64,000 nt of DNA, from the NCBI GenBank assembly GCA_963969595.1, contig OZ018410.1, positions 26,354,913 through 26,418,912 of the forward strand, given 5' to 3'. How positions within the stretch are numbered: position 1 is the first letter of the stretch; each line of letters opens with the position of its first letter. Source of the stretch: Neckera pumila (lineage: Eukaryota; Streptophyta; Bryopsida; Hypnales; Neckeraceae). Under the pieces are notes generated by a model. That model made no database searches, was not told where the DNA came from, and saw only the letters and a program-made list of their open reading frames with translations. A program made the translations under genes and the position numbers. This document shows, piece by piece, positions 35,868 through 47,255 of the stretch.

Positions 35868-36545
35868 TGGATTTTTGTTGAAATCTAAGAAAAAAGTTTC
35901 AATAAAATTTAATAATTTTCACTTTAAGAAAATTGTTAAATAAAAGTAGAAAATTAAAGAAAAATGACACTATAAGAAACTTGTGTTTTATGTGATGTTT
36001 TTTTTATTCTAGGGAACGGATTTTAGTAGACGTCCAATAAAACAACTTGTGTTTTTACAACTAGATGCTACATTGGACATCATTATTGACATAAAAACAT
36101 AAATTGTTTAATTGGACATCCACTAAAATTCGTTCCCTAAAACCATGAAAAAGTCACATAAAACACGGGTTCTTTATAGTGTGAAATTGTTAACAATTCT
36201 AAAGTAGAATTGAAACTTTTCAATCCAAATAGTGAGATTGTTGTAGCAAGTAATCTACATCATACACAAATGTTTTTGTTTTGAAGAACAACTCTCCATA
36301 ACTTTCACACCAATAATACAAATGTAATGAATCAAAGTTTCCAATCCACGCATAAGTATATTGTACAGAAACAAATTTAAATTTTTTATTATTGATTTAT
36401 TTAATTTTTTTTCCACTTGCCTGGGTTTGAATATTTTTAGCTTTTAAAAAAGCCTAATTTTTTCTCCCAGTTACCAAATTAAATATATAAGGCTGCTTTC
36501 AATTTTTTTAATTTTTAATTTTTCTTTCCAGGATTTAAGATGTTG
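35868..36545 (+). mobile_element. Decayed forward copy of the TTAA/CCCCT family, interrupted
   Basis: AAAATTGTTAAATAAAAGTAG, TGAGATTGTTGTAGCAAG and CTCCATAACTTTCACACC match the interior of the family in order. The copy is split by the CACTA MITE at 35968-36181. Outer ends are not identifiable. Confidence 0.5.
35968..36181. mobile_element. CACTA MITE with TGA target duplication
   Basis: Starts CACTATAAGAAACTTGTG and ends CACGGGTTCTTTATAGTG. TGA lies directly outside both ends (35965-35967 and 36182-36184), the 3-bp duplication expected of CACTA (En/Spm) elements. The two halves are near-complete inverted copies (TAGGGAACGGATTTTAGT against ACTAAAATTCGTTCCCTA), so the whole 214 bp can fold into one hairpin. 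Confidence 0.85.
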
Positions 36546-36834
36546 AAACCTCTACTTTTCAAATCCAAAATGTTCAATCAGTCAACATCGGTAGTGTAGA
36601 AAGAAGCAAGACCTAGTTTTTATTTTCATATTTATATAATACATATAATCCATGAATTTTTGACAAAGACAAATAGTAACTTCATTTGCATATTATTTAT
36701 TTGTAGCAATTTATTGGAATTTCCACATTGTTTTTGTGTGATTTTTGTCGTGTTTATAGTTTTTTTCTCATCACTAATAGATCATATATTACAATTTAGA
36801 AGTCTATGCTGTATTTAATCTCCAAAATTCCAAG

Positions 36835-36939
36835 TAGACATTTGATAGTTGATAATTTTGAACATTTTTTCTTTCAATCGGTGTGTGGAAGCAAAAGTAA
36901 TGCCCTCCTAAGCTCACAATAGTCAAGAGGGGATAGCAA

Positions 36940-36990
<51 letters not shown>

Positions 36991-38258
36991 AAAGAATTTT
37001 TTATTTTCTTAATCTTGATAGATAATATTTTTGTCTAAATGGAAAGCATTGGCTTGTTTCATGAGGATGTTATAGAGCTTCTTGTTTTGTAAACAATCAT
37101 AATATATCTTTGAAAAAATAATGTATTAAATTTGTTTTTGAAATCAATTTTTACATAGTTAATAGAAAAAAATTTCACTTGTAGTGTTAAATTTGATTGC
37201 TCAAATAATCTCACTTTGGAAATTTGTTTAGTGTGGTTCAATTCCATCTTAAAACTAATAATGATTTAGTTTTCCTTAATCTAAATTTTTTTTGAAAGAA
37301 CAAAAATTGTACTCCTTAGGGATTTTTTGAGATTTAAGCAAGAGAAGATTCAATGTCTTAAAAATTAGTTTGCCATAGTGCTGGAAAACAATGTTTTCTT
37401 TATTTTGAATACAAATATCTATGTATTCAAAGTTTCTTAAATTTTTGCCACACATACTTAATCCTTAAATTTTTTTGCAATCCAAAATGGATTGCAGGAT
37501 TTTTAGCATGGCCATTTATGAACTTAAAAATGTGAAGAGTCACTTGAATTTTGGCTCATTTAAAAAACAAACAAGTTAGCTAAGTAGGGGTGTTTTCAAA
37601 TTTAGAAGAAGAGTCACCATTGAATTTACAAAAAATTTCAAACCATGGGTGCTCTTGAAGTTGTAGTGAGTTGTAGTGTTAAATTTTGGCCCTAGATTTG
37701 TGAAAATCTTCTATTTTACTCACAATTTTTGAAAAGTGGTCACTATTGCAAGACCATTTTCTCACTCCTTTTTTATCCTAAAAATACAAGACTTGTTTCA
37801 ATGCATGTGGAATTTGGTTACCTTGAGAATGAGCATAGGATGCCAACTTTTAAAAATATTAAGTGTCCAAAAGAGCCAATCAAAGCATAATTTCAACTAC
37901 TCCAAAATATTGGCTTCTTTGTAGTATCCTTTAAACTTTTGTTATAATCTTCCCATCTAACCCTTGAATTGCAACCAAACTTTGTAGAGATGATAAGGAC
38001 TTGGCTTTCTACAAGATCTTACGGTTACTTTGGCCTAAAAATGACTCATTGTACTTCAAGCTTCCTCCTTTCATAACCTACAAAATCAAGGTCCACAACA
38101 CCTTCAAAATGGCTGAAAAATTTAAGGTTTAAACTAGTCTATTAGGAGGTCCTACAAGTAAATATGAAAAAAATATTAAATTTTATAAATTTTGTGCTCA
38201 TGCATTAGAAATGGTAGTTTTGAGCAATTTTTGATGGAAAAAGGACTTCAAAGGTTAA
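36835..38258 (-). mobile_element. Decayed reversed copy of the TTAA/CCCCT family
   Basis: Reverse-orientation landmarks CAATCGGTGTGTGGAAGC, GTCTAAATGGAAAGC, CAAATAATCTCACTTTGG and GATCTTACGGTTACTTTG occur in order, and it ends AAAAAGGACTTCAAAGG plus TTAA at 38255. An AT microsatellite (36940-36987) and other insertions have lengthened it. Confidence 0.5.
36940..36987. repeat. (TA)n microsatellite
   Basis: About 22 TA units with one interruption, inside the decayed element copy. Confidence 0.9.
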
Positions 38259-39069
38259 ATTGTAGTCAATGACTTATCAAAGTTACCTTATATTTTTTGA
38301 AGTTGAATATTAGCATGCACATTGTGCAATTTTTTTAATGTCAAATCCGTAAAAAAAATTTGCCTTGAAAATGCAAAGTCTTGTGACTTTCTATACAAAG
38401 CTTGTAAAAAATAATTACTCATCACACAAAAATGCACACCATTTGGACTGGAAAATGGAATGCACACTTTTGTGAGAGCAACACACTAGTTGAAATAGTG
38501 TGGTTTGGACAAATTCGAGCTACAGGCACCAAAGGCTAAGATTCTGGATTTGGCAGTAATTTCTTTTCTTCGTTATTCTAGTTTTGTAGGTAGAGCTCAG
38601 TAGCCATCACAAAGTGGAATCCAAAGTTTCCAAGACGTTTAGTTTATTATATATTTATTGATCGTCAGATACTATGTGATGTTCTTGCATGAACATTCTT
38701 CAAATGGCCTATGGAAAGTCTTATAAGATTCAATCTTGTGCGCTTACAGTCCACCCTTGATATCTGTTAACACTTGGAAACAAGAAAACTTGTAACACTT
38801 ATGTAGTGTTAACACTTTAACATGTAATAAAGATAGTAGAGATAATTTGTAATATTTACAGAAATAATACTAATATGACTCTGGAATTGACAACAATAAC
38901 ACTTATATAAATAAAAGATGAAAATATATAATCTATGAATGTCATTACATATCTGAGATTCTGAGTGTAATGGAGGAAGGAGTCTAAAGTGTTTTGATGT
39001 AATTCTTGTACATGCCAAGATTTTCTTTGCTTTTGAAGTGTTCAAGTGCTCTAAATGAGAGGCGTAATT
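38259..39069. other. AT-rich intergenic, nothing identified
   Basis: No ORF, inverted repeat or family match that I can support. Confidence 0.4.
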
Positions 39070-39438
39070 TCAGTAGGTCTTTTGTTCTAAAAATTGTTTC
39101 AAGGTCATTAATGCACTTTTAGCATCCTTGAACCCTACTCTATCTATCACCATATCACCAATTTGCACATTGTCAGCTTCTTCAATGGATTCATTGTCAA
39201 CTACATCATCTTTTTCATCAAGCATATTTATTATTAATTCTTCAAAAAGTATGTAGGGATTGTTTAGATCAAGTTCTAGTTCATAATTGATGAACTCATG
39301 AGTATTTATAATGGATTCAAATTTACCTCTGCAGATACTAATGCCAATTGTTCCAGTAAGGTAGTAACTTCTTCTAAGTCTTTTGTTTGTATTGCTTTCC
39401 ATGCTTCTCTTTCTTATAATTGCCTCCTCTACTTCCAT
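39070..39438 (-). pseudogene. Possible C-terminal remnant of a pogo/Tigger-like transposase
   Basis: A 122-codon open frame on the minus strand, markedly acidic in its second half (EELIINMLDEKDDVVDNESI) and ending with FKDAKSALMTLKQFLEQ. Jerky/Tigger/pogo transposases typically end, after an acidic stretch, with an EAL..L..L..FLEQ helix, so I read this as a severed C-terminal tail. No DDE catalytic part is detectable upstream on this strand. If correct it is a plausible relic of an autonomous partner for the TA-flanked elements at 19536-21288. It could also be chance or an unrelated acidic protein. Confidence 0.35.
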
Positions 39439-39689
39439 ATTTTGATGTGATTTTAGTTTTTTACGTCATAATATTCGTCACACACTATAAAAAAAACATG
39501 TGACCAAATCACCAAAACAATCAAAAATTATTGTTCGTGCCTATTGTTTTGGTCGCGTTGTCCCGGTCAAAATGACATTGAAATCTATTGTTTTTTTTCT
39601 ATTAATTTGTCAAATACAAAAAATAAAATTTCAATACAGTTAAATTTTTCTACTGCCCAAAAATTTCCGAACAATAAATAAATTTTTTT

Positions 39690-39806
39690 CCTACAACAAG
39701 GGAATTCAGGGCAGCTTGAATCACCCTATAGTCATCTACGGGGTATGAACTCACAACCTCATGTCGAAAAGCCTAAGGCCTTCACTAGTAAGTCATGCGT
39801 CACCCT
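39690..39806 (-). mobile_element. tRNA-derived SINE head
   Basis: On the minus strand GTGACGCATGACTTACTAGTG (39803-39783) resembles a Pol III A box and GGTTGTGAGTTCATACCCC (39758-39740) a B box, about 45 nt apart. This arrangement is common in plant SINEs. A complete tRNA does not fold here, and the 3' tail is not clear. Confidence 0.4.
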
Positions 39807-40493
39807 TACAATTGCAATGTACATTAATAGTTTTATTTCATTTATCCATTTCCAATTTGGTATATATAAACTCAGCAGTCTTTGACATTTCTGCATAGTA
39901 GGATAATTTTTTTTTTAAAATGAATCGAAAAAGTTGAAAAATGAAGCTAACTTTCACATCCAAAAATCCGTTTGTGATTTTGAGTCTTCAATTATAAGTT
40001 ATGGACAAAATTCAGAGAGGATGTTTGAAAATGTTAAAGAAAATTCCCTTGCAACCCCTCTCTGAACTTTATCTATAACTTTTGATTGGAGACTCCAAAT
40101 CACAATCAAATTTTTGAAGGTAAATGTTAGCTTTATTTTCCAACTTTTTTTATCTCAAAGTTTTTTGAAAAAAATTATTTTACGAGGCCAAATTGACCTC
40201 CAAAGTCTGCTGAATTTAAAAAACATCAAACTGTGAATGATTAAGTTAAAATAACATATTTCCATTGTATAGTGGGGTACCAATAAAAAGGGTGTTTATG
40301 AATTTGCAGTAAAAGAAGTTTTAGTGTTGCCAACTTTGACAGCCTTCCGAGAGCTGAAAAATTGGTATTTTACCATAAATTTTTTGTCACAATATCATCT
40401 TTACATATCATTTAGTAGCAATTAGAGAGACTGTCTTCTTGCAGATGGAATGATATAATATATTTCACAACTAACATTAGCTATGGGGACACT
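39807..40493. other. AT-rich intergenic, nothing identified
   Basis: Contains a local inverted similarity (CTCTCTGAAC near 40060 against TTCAGAGAGG at 40011), with flanking AACTTTTGATTG/ATAAGTTATGG pairs. No coding sequence. Confidence 0.35.
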
Positions 40494-40849
40494 CATCAGA
40501 GAAAAAATGAGCCCTACGGAGGACTTTGAAGTTTAGTTTTACGGGCGAAAAAATGCTTATTTTTCCTATTTCCGCGCACTAGTTTCTACTGTGATAGAGG
40601 CGCAGGAACCCAAATTTGCAAATAAAAAATTAATAATAATAATAATAATAATTTTTTAAATCCTAAAAAAAAAAGAAAAAAAAAAGAAAAAAAGAAAAAA
40701 AAAGGACAAAAGCTAATTGTTTTGGGGAGCAGTCAATCAAGCTGATTGCTCACCAACAGCCATTTTGAGATTGCAAGGCAAGATTGAAATAGCTTAGCCA
40801 TGCCAATCTGGAGCAACCCTCTGGAGGGTTGCTTTTTTTTTTTCTAATG
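40494..40849 (+). mobile_element. CATTAG-type MITE, copy 1 (about 356 bp)
   Basis: Left end CATCAGAGAAAAAATGAGCCC and right end GGAGCAACCCTCTGGAGGG...TTTCTAATG are degenerate inverted ends. The interior includes AAT trinucleotide and AAAAAG purine tracts (40629-40705). Confidence 0.5.
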
Positions 40850-40898
40850 TGTCAATAATTGTTATTACTCAATTCCGTGCTTGCATCACAATTGAACC

Positions 40899-41302
40899 AT
40901 TAGAGAAAAATTCAGCCCTTTTCAGGGCCGTTTGAAGTTGACATGCCATGCTATTCTTTGCACGGCCTATCAACTTCAAAATTGCTCTTGGTGAGCAATT
41001 AGAGTCTCTGACTGCTTGTTGGAGCAGTCAAATTTTGTAGAATTTTTTTTTTTTTTTTTTTTTTTAATTTTTTAATTTTTTTAAGATTATTATTTTTAAT
41101 TTTTTAATTTTTTAATTTTTTTTTAATAATTTTTTATTCAGATATTTTGGGGTCCTGCGCCATTGCTATTGCAGTTTCAACAGGACAAAAATAGGGGAAA
41201 AATGGAGGGAATAACAATTTTTTGAGCAAAATAAAAGCAAATTTCAGGGTACCTCGGAGGGTTATGGAGCAGCCCTTTGGAGGCCTGAAATTTCCTCTAA
41301 TG
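40899..41302 (+). mobile_element. CATTAG-type MITE, copy 2 (404 bp)
   Basis: CATTAGAGAAAAATTCAG at 40899 and CTGAAATTTCCTCTAATG ending 41302 form the TIR. Interior holds long T and TTTAA runs (41041-41130). Lies 49 bp from copy 1 in the same orientation. Confidence 0.6.
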
Positions 41303-41930
41303 ACTGCAGTTAGTGACAAATTTAGTACTTTCAATTAAAACAGTACATAAAATTGCAACTTTAATGAAAATGAAATTTTTTCTAAGTAGATAATTGAAGG
41401 TTTGTGAATATGAATAACCTAAGTGATGACTGAGTGCATAAAGAATGTGATAACTGAGTGAGTCAAGGCTATGTGGTGACTAAATGAGTGTGTGTTGGAT
41501 CATGGATGATGGGTGATCATAGCCTAAGGTTTGAGTGATGAGTATATGAATTTGGTTAACGAAATTTTGGATCCAATATGCATTTTGAAATTTGTTGATG
41601 ATGACTATTTTTGATGAAACTTGTGCTTGCATTGTAGGTTAAAGTGAGGCAGGAAAGACAGGAGTTGTCTACAGTAGGCAAAAATAAGTCATTTTTCATT
41701 CATACCAAACGGTCGCTATGTCTTGCAGTCAAGGGTGTCAGGTTGCACGTTACAGAAGCGGAAGATTTTTTAGTGCATTATTTACTTTCATTTTTCATAC
41801 TTAAACTTGCAATAAGCCTTTTTTTTTTTTTAAATTGTGGTGATTTCCATACAAAAATTAAAAATGATAATGTGGAGGTATAGGGAAATAATAAAAAGAA
41901 GTCTTGGCAAGGGTGCAATAATTTGTGTAG
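41303..41930. other. Upstream flank of the retrotransposon
   Basis: GTGAGTGA-rich passages (41440-41540) and a 79-codon ORF without features (41644-41883). This is where a 5' LTR and primer binding site would be expected, but I cannot match it to the sequence downstream of the element. Confidence 0.3.
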
Positions 41931-42326
41931 ATGAATTATATTTTTCCTTGGGTAGTTCCAAAAATTTTCGAAGACTTCTTTTCTGGACCATATCTTTTCA
42001 AGGCATTATATAGACTTTATAAGAAAGCATATTTAGGTGAAGGATTTAAAATTATTGGAAATTATCATAGAAATAAAGATTTTTATGATCAAATTGATAA
42101 ATTACCTTTAGATATAAAAAGGATTATCTTTAGTAAACTTTGGAAAGAAAGTGAAGAATTTAATAATAAAGTGAATGTTGTGGATGGAAAATTACTTCTA
42201 GATTCTTCATTACATTATTTATATTTGCAATATAGAAAAATAAAAGTAGTAACTAAAAACCAAGTACCAAGGATTTATGTGGGTTGGAAGGGAGTTAAAA
42301 TTGAGAAAAAAATATATATATTTTGA
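41931..42326 (+). CDS. Hypothetical 131-residue ORF upstream of gag
   Basis: An intact frame beginning MNYIFPWVVPKIFEDFF and rich in K, Y, L and I (for example KLPLDIKRIIFSKLWK). It keeps the AT-biased codon use of the retroelement and lies 200 bp before the gag frame. I recognise no domain. It might be an extra N-terminal product of the element or leftover of another insertion; unlike the neighbouring gag it has no internal stop. Confidence 0.4.
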   Translation: MNYIFPWVVPKIFEDFFSGPYLFKALYRLYKKAYLGEGFKIIGNYHRNKDFYDQIDKLPLDIKRIIFSKLWKESEEFNNKVNVVDGKLLLDSSLHYLYLQYRKIKVVTKNQVPRIYVGWKGVKIEKKIYIF

Positions 42327-42533
42327 TTTCTGGACCAATTAATCTTCTATTCACTCCTTTTATTCCTGATTTTATACATTCAAGAGGAAAACCTCTCCAT
42401 ATGAATTTTAAATTAATTTGTCCTTAAAATTAATTAATTAATTAAAATAAAATGAATTTAAAACTAAATTTAAAAAAAATAAAATTATATATATATATGG
42501 TGAGATTTTTTTTCCATTTTATGGAGAAAATTA

Positions 42534-45325
42534 ATGTCAAGAGTACCTTCTCCATCCCAACTTAAAAAAGAATTACAAAAACTTACTAGGGATAAATGTG
42601 CCAAAGTTAGGGATCATAGAAGGAGACTACTGTCTTGTGATAAATCACACTCACATTCACATTGTGAAGAGGGACATCAAACATCACCTTCAGGATCTCC
42701 TTCTTCTCCTTCAGTAAAGACTAATTTTATTCAAGTTGAGGGAGATGAAATTAAATTTCCAAATCCAAGAGATAGGCTAGAAAGTGAAGAAGAAAATGAG
42801 AAAAGAGCCCAAGAAGTAGAACATCTTCTAAGTACTCCTACTTATACTTCTGGACAAGGTGGTTATGATTTAAATACCACACTTTTTTCAGACAAAAAAT
42901 TTATTCAATCAGAATCTAATACACAAACTGTTAGGGAGGGAATTCAAGTTATTAAACAAAACTTTTTGCCTGCAATTTTTCAAAAGGATAAACCTTTTGA
43001 TTTTGATTCTCTATGGAATTTAGAAGATTTTAATCCTTTTAAATTTTTTTGGAGGTAATCTAGAGTCTGATAGCTCTAGGGAGTCTTCTACTTCCTCGAC
43101 AAACTCTAATAATACACCTTGTACTCTTTCTTCATCTTCATCTAGTAAAAATAAAAATAATTCAATGGCAAATCAAAGACCTTTGAATCTTACTCCTATG
43201 CCTATTTATTATGGCCAAATAGGAACCAATCCTAATTTTCATTTGTCTAGATTTATAGCATATTGTTTAGCAAATAGAATCCCAGAAGCTAATTATTTGG
43301 TCACATTTCCAGCAACCATACAAGCAAATGCTTTTGCTTGGTATCAAAGACAAAATCAAGATACCTTTGTAAATTGGAATGTTTTGGAAAATGCCTTTCT
43401 TGCACAATTTCGGCCCATTGGATTTAGTGAAAGTTTGCGAGAAAGACTAAGACATATAAAAATGGAAGTAGGTGAGAGTATAGATTCTTATTATGGAAGA
43501 ATGCAAGATTTATTAAATAGATGGACTAATCATAACATGCTTGAAGATTTTCTAATAAGTTTATTTTTAGAGGGATTGTACCCCTATGAATTAAAACTTT
43601 ATACTAAAGAAGAACGCCCTAACATTTTATTAGAAGGTTTGCGTCATGCAAAAATATTGAAAGAGTCTAGGATTGACAAAGACTATATGCCTTATGCAGA
43701 CTAAACAATTTATCCAACTTTAGAACCTCAACCTAGATTGACACCAAATCAATTACAAGGGCGAATTCGTCCAATTGTGGATAAAAATATACCCTTGTAT
43801 CCATAACCTTATTTAATGTCCCAACCTCAACCTATGGTTACTACCCTATCTAAAAAGGTTGTAGAAAAGTTACTTAATGAAAAGCCAATTGTTGACTTGA
43901 ATATAGATCGAATAGAAAAACTTACTCAACAATTACAAAACATGAAGGTAAAATTGGTGGGAGGTAGACCTAAACGATTTAAACCTAATAATAATCGCTC
44001 TTATGTATAGTGTTCGATTTGTAAGGGTCAAAGACATATGACTAATGAATGTCTATCTCCTCCACACCAAACACTTAAGTGTTCATATTGTGGTGGAAAT
44101 CATGATATTACTAAATGTTAAAATTTACAAAGTGTTCAACAGGTGGATAGTTCTCCTAATAATAGACCTTGGATTAATAAAGAAGGAAATCAAGCTAATA
44201 TGAACAAAAGATTATTTACACAATCTAGAGCTAATCCCTCTTATAAACCAAATGACAATTGTCCCAGATAGAATGATGAATATAATGCATCGTCTGTTTG
44301 GAATGGACCACCTTATAACCCAAATACACACCAATATAATACACCACAAAAAAGAAAACATGTGGTATGTTATAGATGTTGTGAATTAAGCCATTATGCC
44401 AATGAATGTCCAAATCCTAGAAAATAAGAAGGACATGCCCCTTTATGTGGAAGATGTAGAAAGCCAGGACATACGGGTAATCACTATCGGGAAGACTTTC
44501 CTAAGTTTCCATCTTCTGAGAGGGATTGGCATCAAAGGAAGCAAGTGACATTTAAAGATGAATCTAAGGAAAAGGAAGTCCATAAAATATCTAAGGCTTT
44601 ACAAACCCAAACAATGGAACTCCAACTTAAACAACCTTATTTTGCTATTAATACCCGTAGTGCAACCTTAAAAAATAAATTGAATTTAAAAGGGGACTTC
44701 CAAAGTAATTCAAAGAACGAGAATAGTGAACGTGAATCTTTAGATGGCGATTCATTTTCACCAACTTCACCCTTAAAAAACCAACCTGTTATATTGCATA
44801 TACCTTCTTTACAACCCACAAAAAATTTAGAGAACAAAGTATTATTGCCAAAAATTCCCAATACACCTTTAATTCCATCTACAATTAAAATACCTATGAG
44901 GAGACTTCCAATTTCATTACCTAGTAAAAATGGGACTAAATCTAAAAGAATTAATAAACGTTTGATGAGATTGGTAGCTGGAATGAAATCTTACAATATT
45001 TTAGAGAATTTGGACTCTATACAACCTCAAATATCCCTAAAGCAACTTTTAGCTATTTCACCTAAGTATAGGAGTGAACTTAGCCATGCTTTAGTAAAAA
45101 AGAGGATTAAGAAAAATGAAATTTATAATGTTTCCTTGGATCCTGGTGCTCCAACTATTGAAGTAAGAATTGATGATACCTTAATCTCAGGAGCTTAGAT
45201 AGATGGGGGATCTAGTGTTAACCTTATGAGTAAGGAAATTATGGATGAAATAGGATTAACAACATTGATTCCCACACCTATAATTTTATGTATGGCGGAT
45301 CAAAGTAGAATCAAACCCTTGGGTA
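42534..45325 (+). pseudogene. gag-protease region with four zinc knuckles, interrupted by stops
   Basis: The N-terminal part (42534 to about 43045) is basic and serine-rich, then a frame change occurs at a seven-T run near 43043. From there one frame continues to about 45325. It contains the retrotransposon gag core (43165-43704; AFAWYQRQ, LRERLRHIKM), then four nucleic-acid-binding knuckles at 44011, 44080, 44368 and 44446: CSICKGQRHMTNEC, CSYCGGNHDITKC (one residue short), CYRCCELSHYANEC and CGRCRKPGHTGNHY, the last with Tyr for the final Cys. The aspartic protease site IDGGSSVNLM follows at 45199. Stops at 43702, 43804, 44008, 44119, 44269, 44425 and 45196 interrupt this frame; all are TAA or TAG. 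Confidence 0.8.
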
Positions 45326-47255
45326 TGCTATCTCAAATTCTACTTTTATTGATAATTTAGAATATAAAGTGGATTACATTATATTCAAAGTCCCCAATAT
45401 CATTTCTTCCTATCTTATTTTACTTGGCCGACCTTGGTTACATATGGCCAATATAAAAGATGATTAGGGAAAAGGCCTAATAACTATTGGGAAAGGAAAA
45501 CAAAAACTTACATTACCTATGTTTCCAATTATTTATTATGGAGAAACCCAAGAGGATGAATCAAATATCACATCTACAAATTCTTTTGATAATGGTTATA
45601 ATACATCTTTTGAAGAATCTTCTAAAAATATATCTAAAAGTTCCTTCCCTTATCAGTGTGTCAGACCTGGAGAATATTTTACTCCATTAACAACCTATGA
45701 TGATTCAGATGATGCAATTCTAGCTTGGCAGATTTCTGAGGTAGGGATGATTGAGACCACGGAAGATTCTGAGTTAGAACCGCAATTTGATTCAAATATA
45801 CATGACCTAGAAAAAATATTTTTGGATGATGATAAAACTCCTATTAATTTAGGATCTTAATTTAATTTAGGATCTTAATTTAATTTAGGATTAATTTAGG
45901 ATCTTTAAAAGATATATGTCAAGATATGAATTTAAGAACGGAAGAGGAACCAAAAAATATAAGGGTCTATTCTAAAATGACTAAAGTTGAATGGAGTTAC
46001 TAGAAAAAATTCTTTAAAAGAAATAAGAGTGTTTTTGCTTGGACCTATAAAGACCTTAGAGAAGTCCCTCCAGAAATTTGTAAGCATAAAATTATTCTAG
46101 AAAAAGATGCTAAACTTGTATGTCAAAGACAATACAGAATGAACCCTAAGTATTCTTTGATGGTAAAAGAAGAAATTAATAAATTATTAGAATGTGGATT
46201 TATCTATCCGGTACCTTATAGTGAGTGGGTGTCTTCAATTGTCATTGGTCCCTAAGAAAAATGGCAAGTTGCGTATTTGTCAAGACTATAGGAAATTGAA
46301 TAGTGTTACTCGTAAAGGCTATTTTTCCTTACCTTTTATAGATACCATGTTAGATACTGTGTCAGGATATGAGTGTTATTCAATAATGGATGGATTTTCA
46401 GGTTATAACCAAGTTCAAATTGCTTTAATGTATCAATCATTGACCACCTTTACTACGGATTGGGAAACTTTTGCGTGTAGAGTAATGCCCTTTGGTCTCT
46501 ATAATGCACCTACTACTTTTAAAAGATTAATGACTATAGCTTTTCAAGAATATCTACGAGAATTTATGGAAATTTTCTTAGATGATTTTTGTGTCTTTAG
46601 TAGTAAGTTTAATCATGCTACTTTTTTAACCAAATGTTTTGAACGATGTGAGAAATTTGGGATTTCTATTAATTCAGCTAAATCTCAGTTTGCAGTACCT
46701 TTTGGAAAACTATTGGGACATATAGTATCCAAACAAGGTATTGCTACTGATCCAAATAAAGTTGCAATTATTGCAAATTTACCAGTTCCAAATATTGTCA
46801 CTGGAGTTAAAGGATTTTTAGGTCATGTTGGCTATTATAGAAGATTTATTCATAAATATGCTACTATTGCCCTACCCTTAACACACTTATTAAAAAAGAG
46901 TGAACAACCTCCAGTTTGGATTGAGCAATGCACTAAAGCGTTCCAGACCTTAAAAATAAAACTAATAAATAGTCCAATCATTGTTAGTCCAAATTGGGAT
47001 AAAGATTTTGAGGTTTATATTGATGCTTCCAATTTTGCAATTGGCATAGTTCTTAGTCAAAAAGATGATAAAAAGCATGATCATCCTATCTACTATACAA
47101 GTAGGCAACTTACTTCTGCTGAGAGGAATTATTTTGTTATTGAGCGTGAAGCTTTGGGAATGATTTTTTCTGTTCAGAAATTCCACCATTATTTGTTGAG
47201 TTATAAGTTTACTTTTCATGTAGATCATGATGCTTTAAAATACATGATAAATTAA
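45326..47255 (+). pseudogene. Protease tail, reverse transcriptase and RNase H
   Basis: After a frame change near 45325 the protease tail reads LILLGRPWLHM. A linker with a stop at 45465 and a short AATTTAGGATCTT triplication (45846-45900) leads to the RT. A frame change at about 46236 precedes VPKKNGKLRICQDYRKLN. Then come RT motifs SIMDGFSGYNQ, RVMPFGLYNAPTTF and the catalytic FLDDF (the usual YVDD/FLDD box). The RNase H domain follows with YIDASNFAIGIVL and EREALGMIFSVQKFHHYL. A TAA at 47253 ends the open stretch in the middle of RNase H. Confidence 0.85.

Noticed and set aside
39740..39806. Functional tRNA gene
   Set aside because: A- and B-box-like motifs are present but no cloverleaf with acceptor stem can be drawn; a SINE head fits better.
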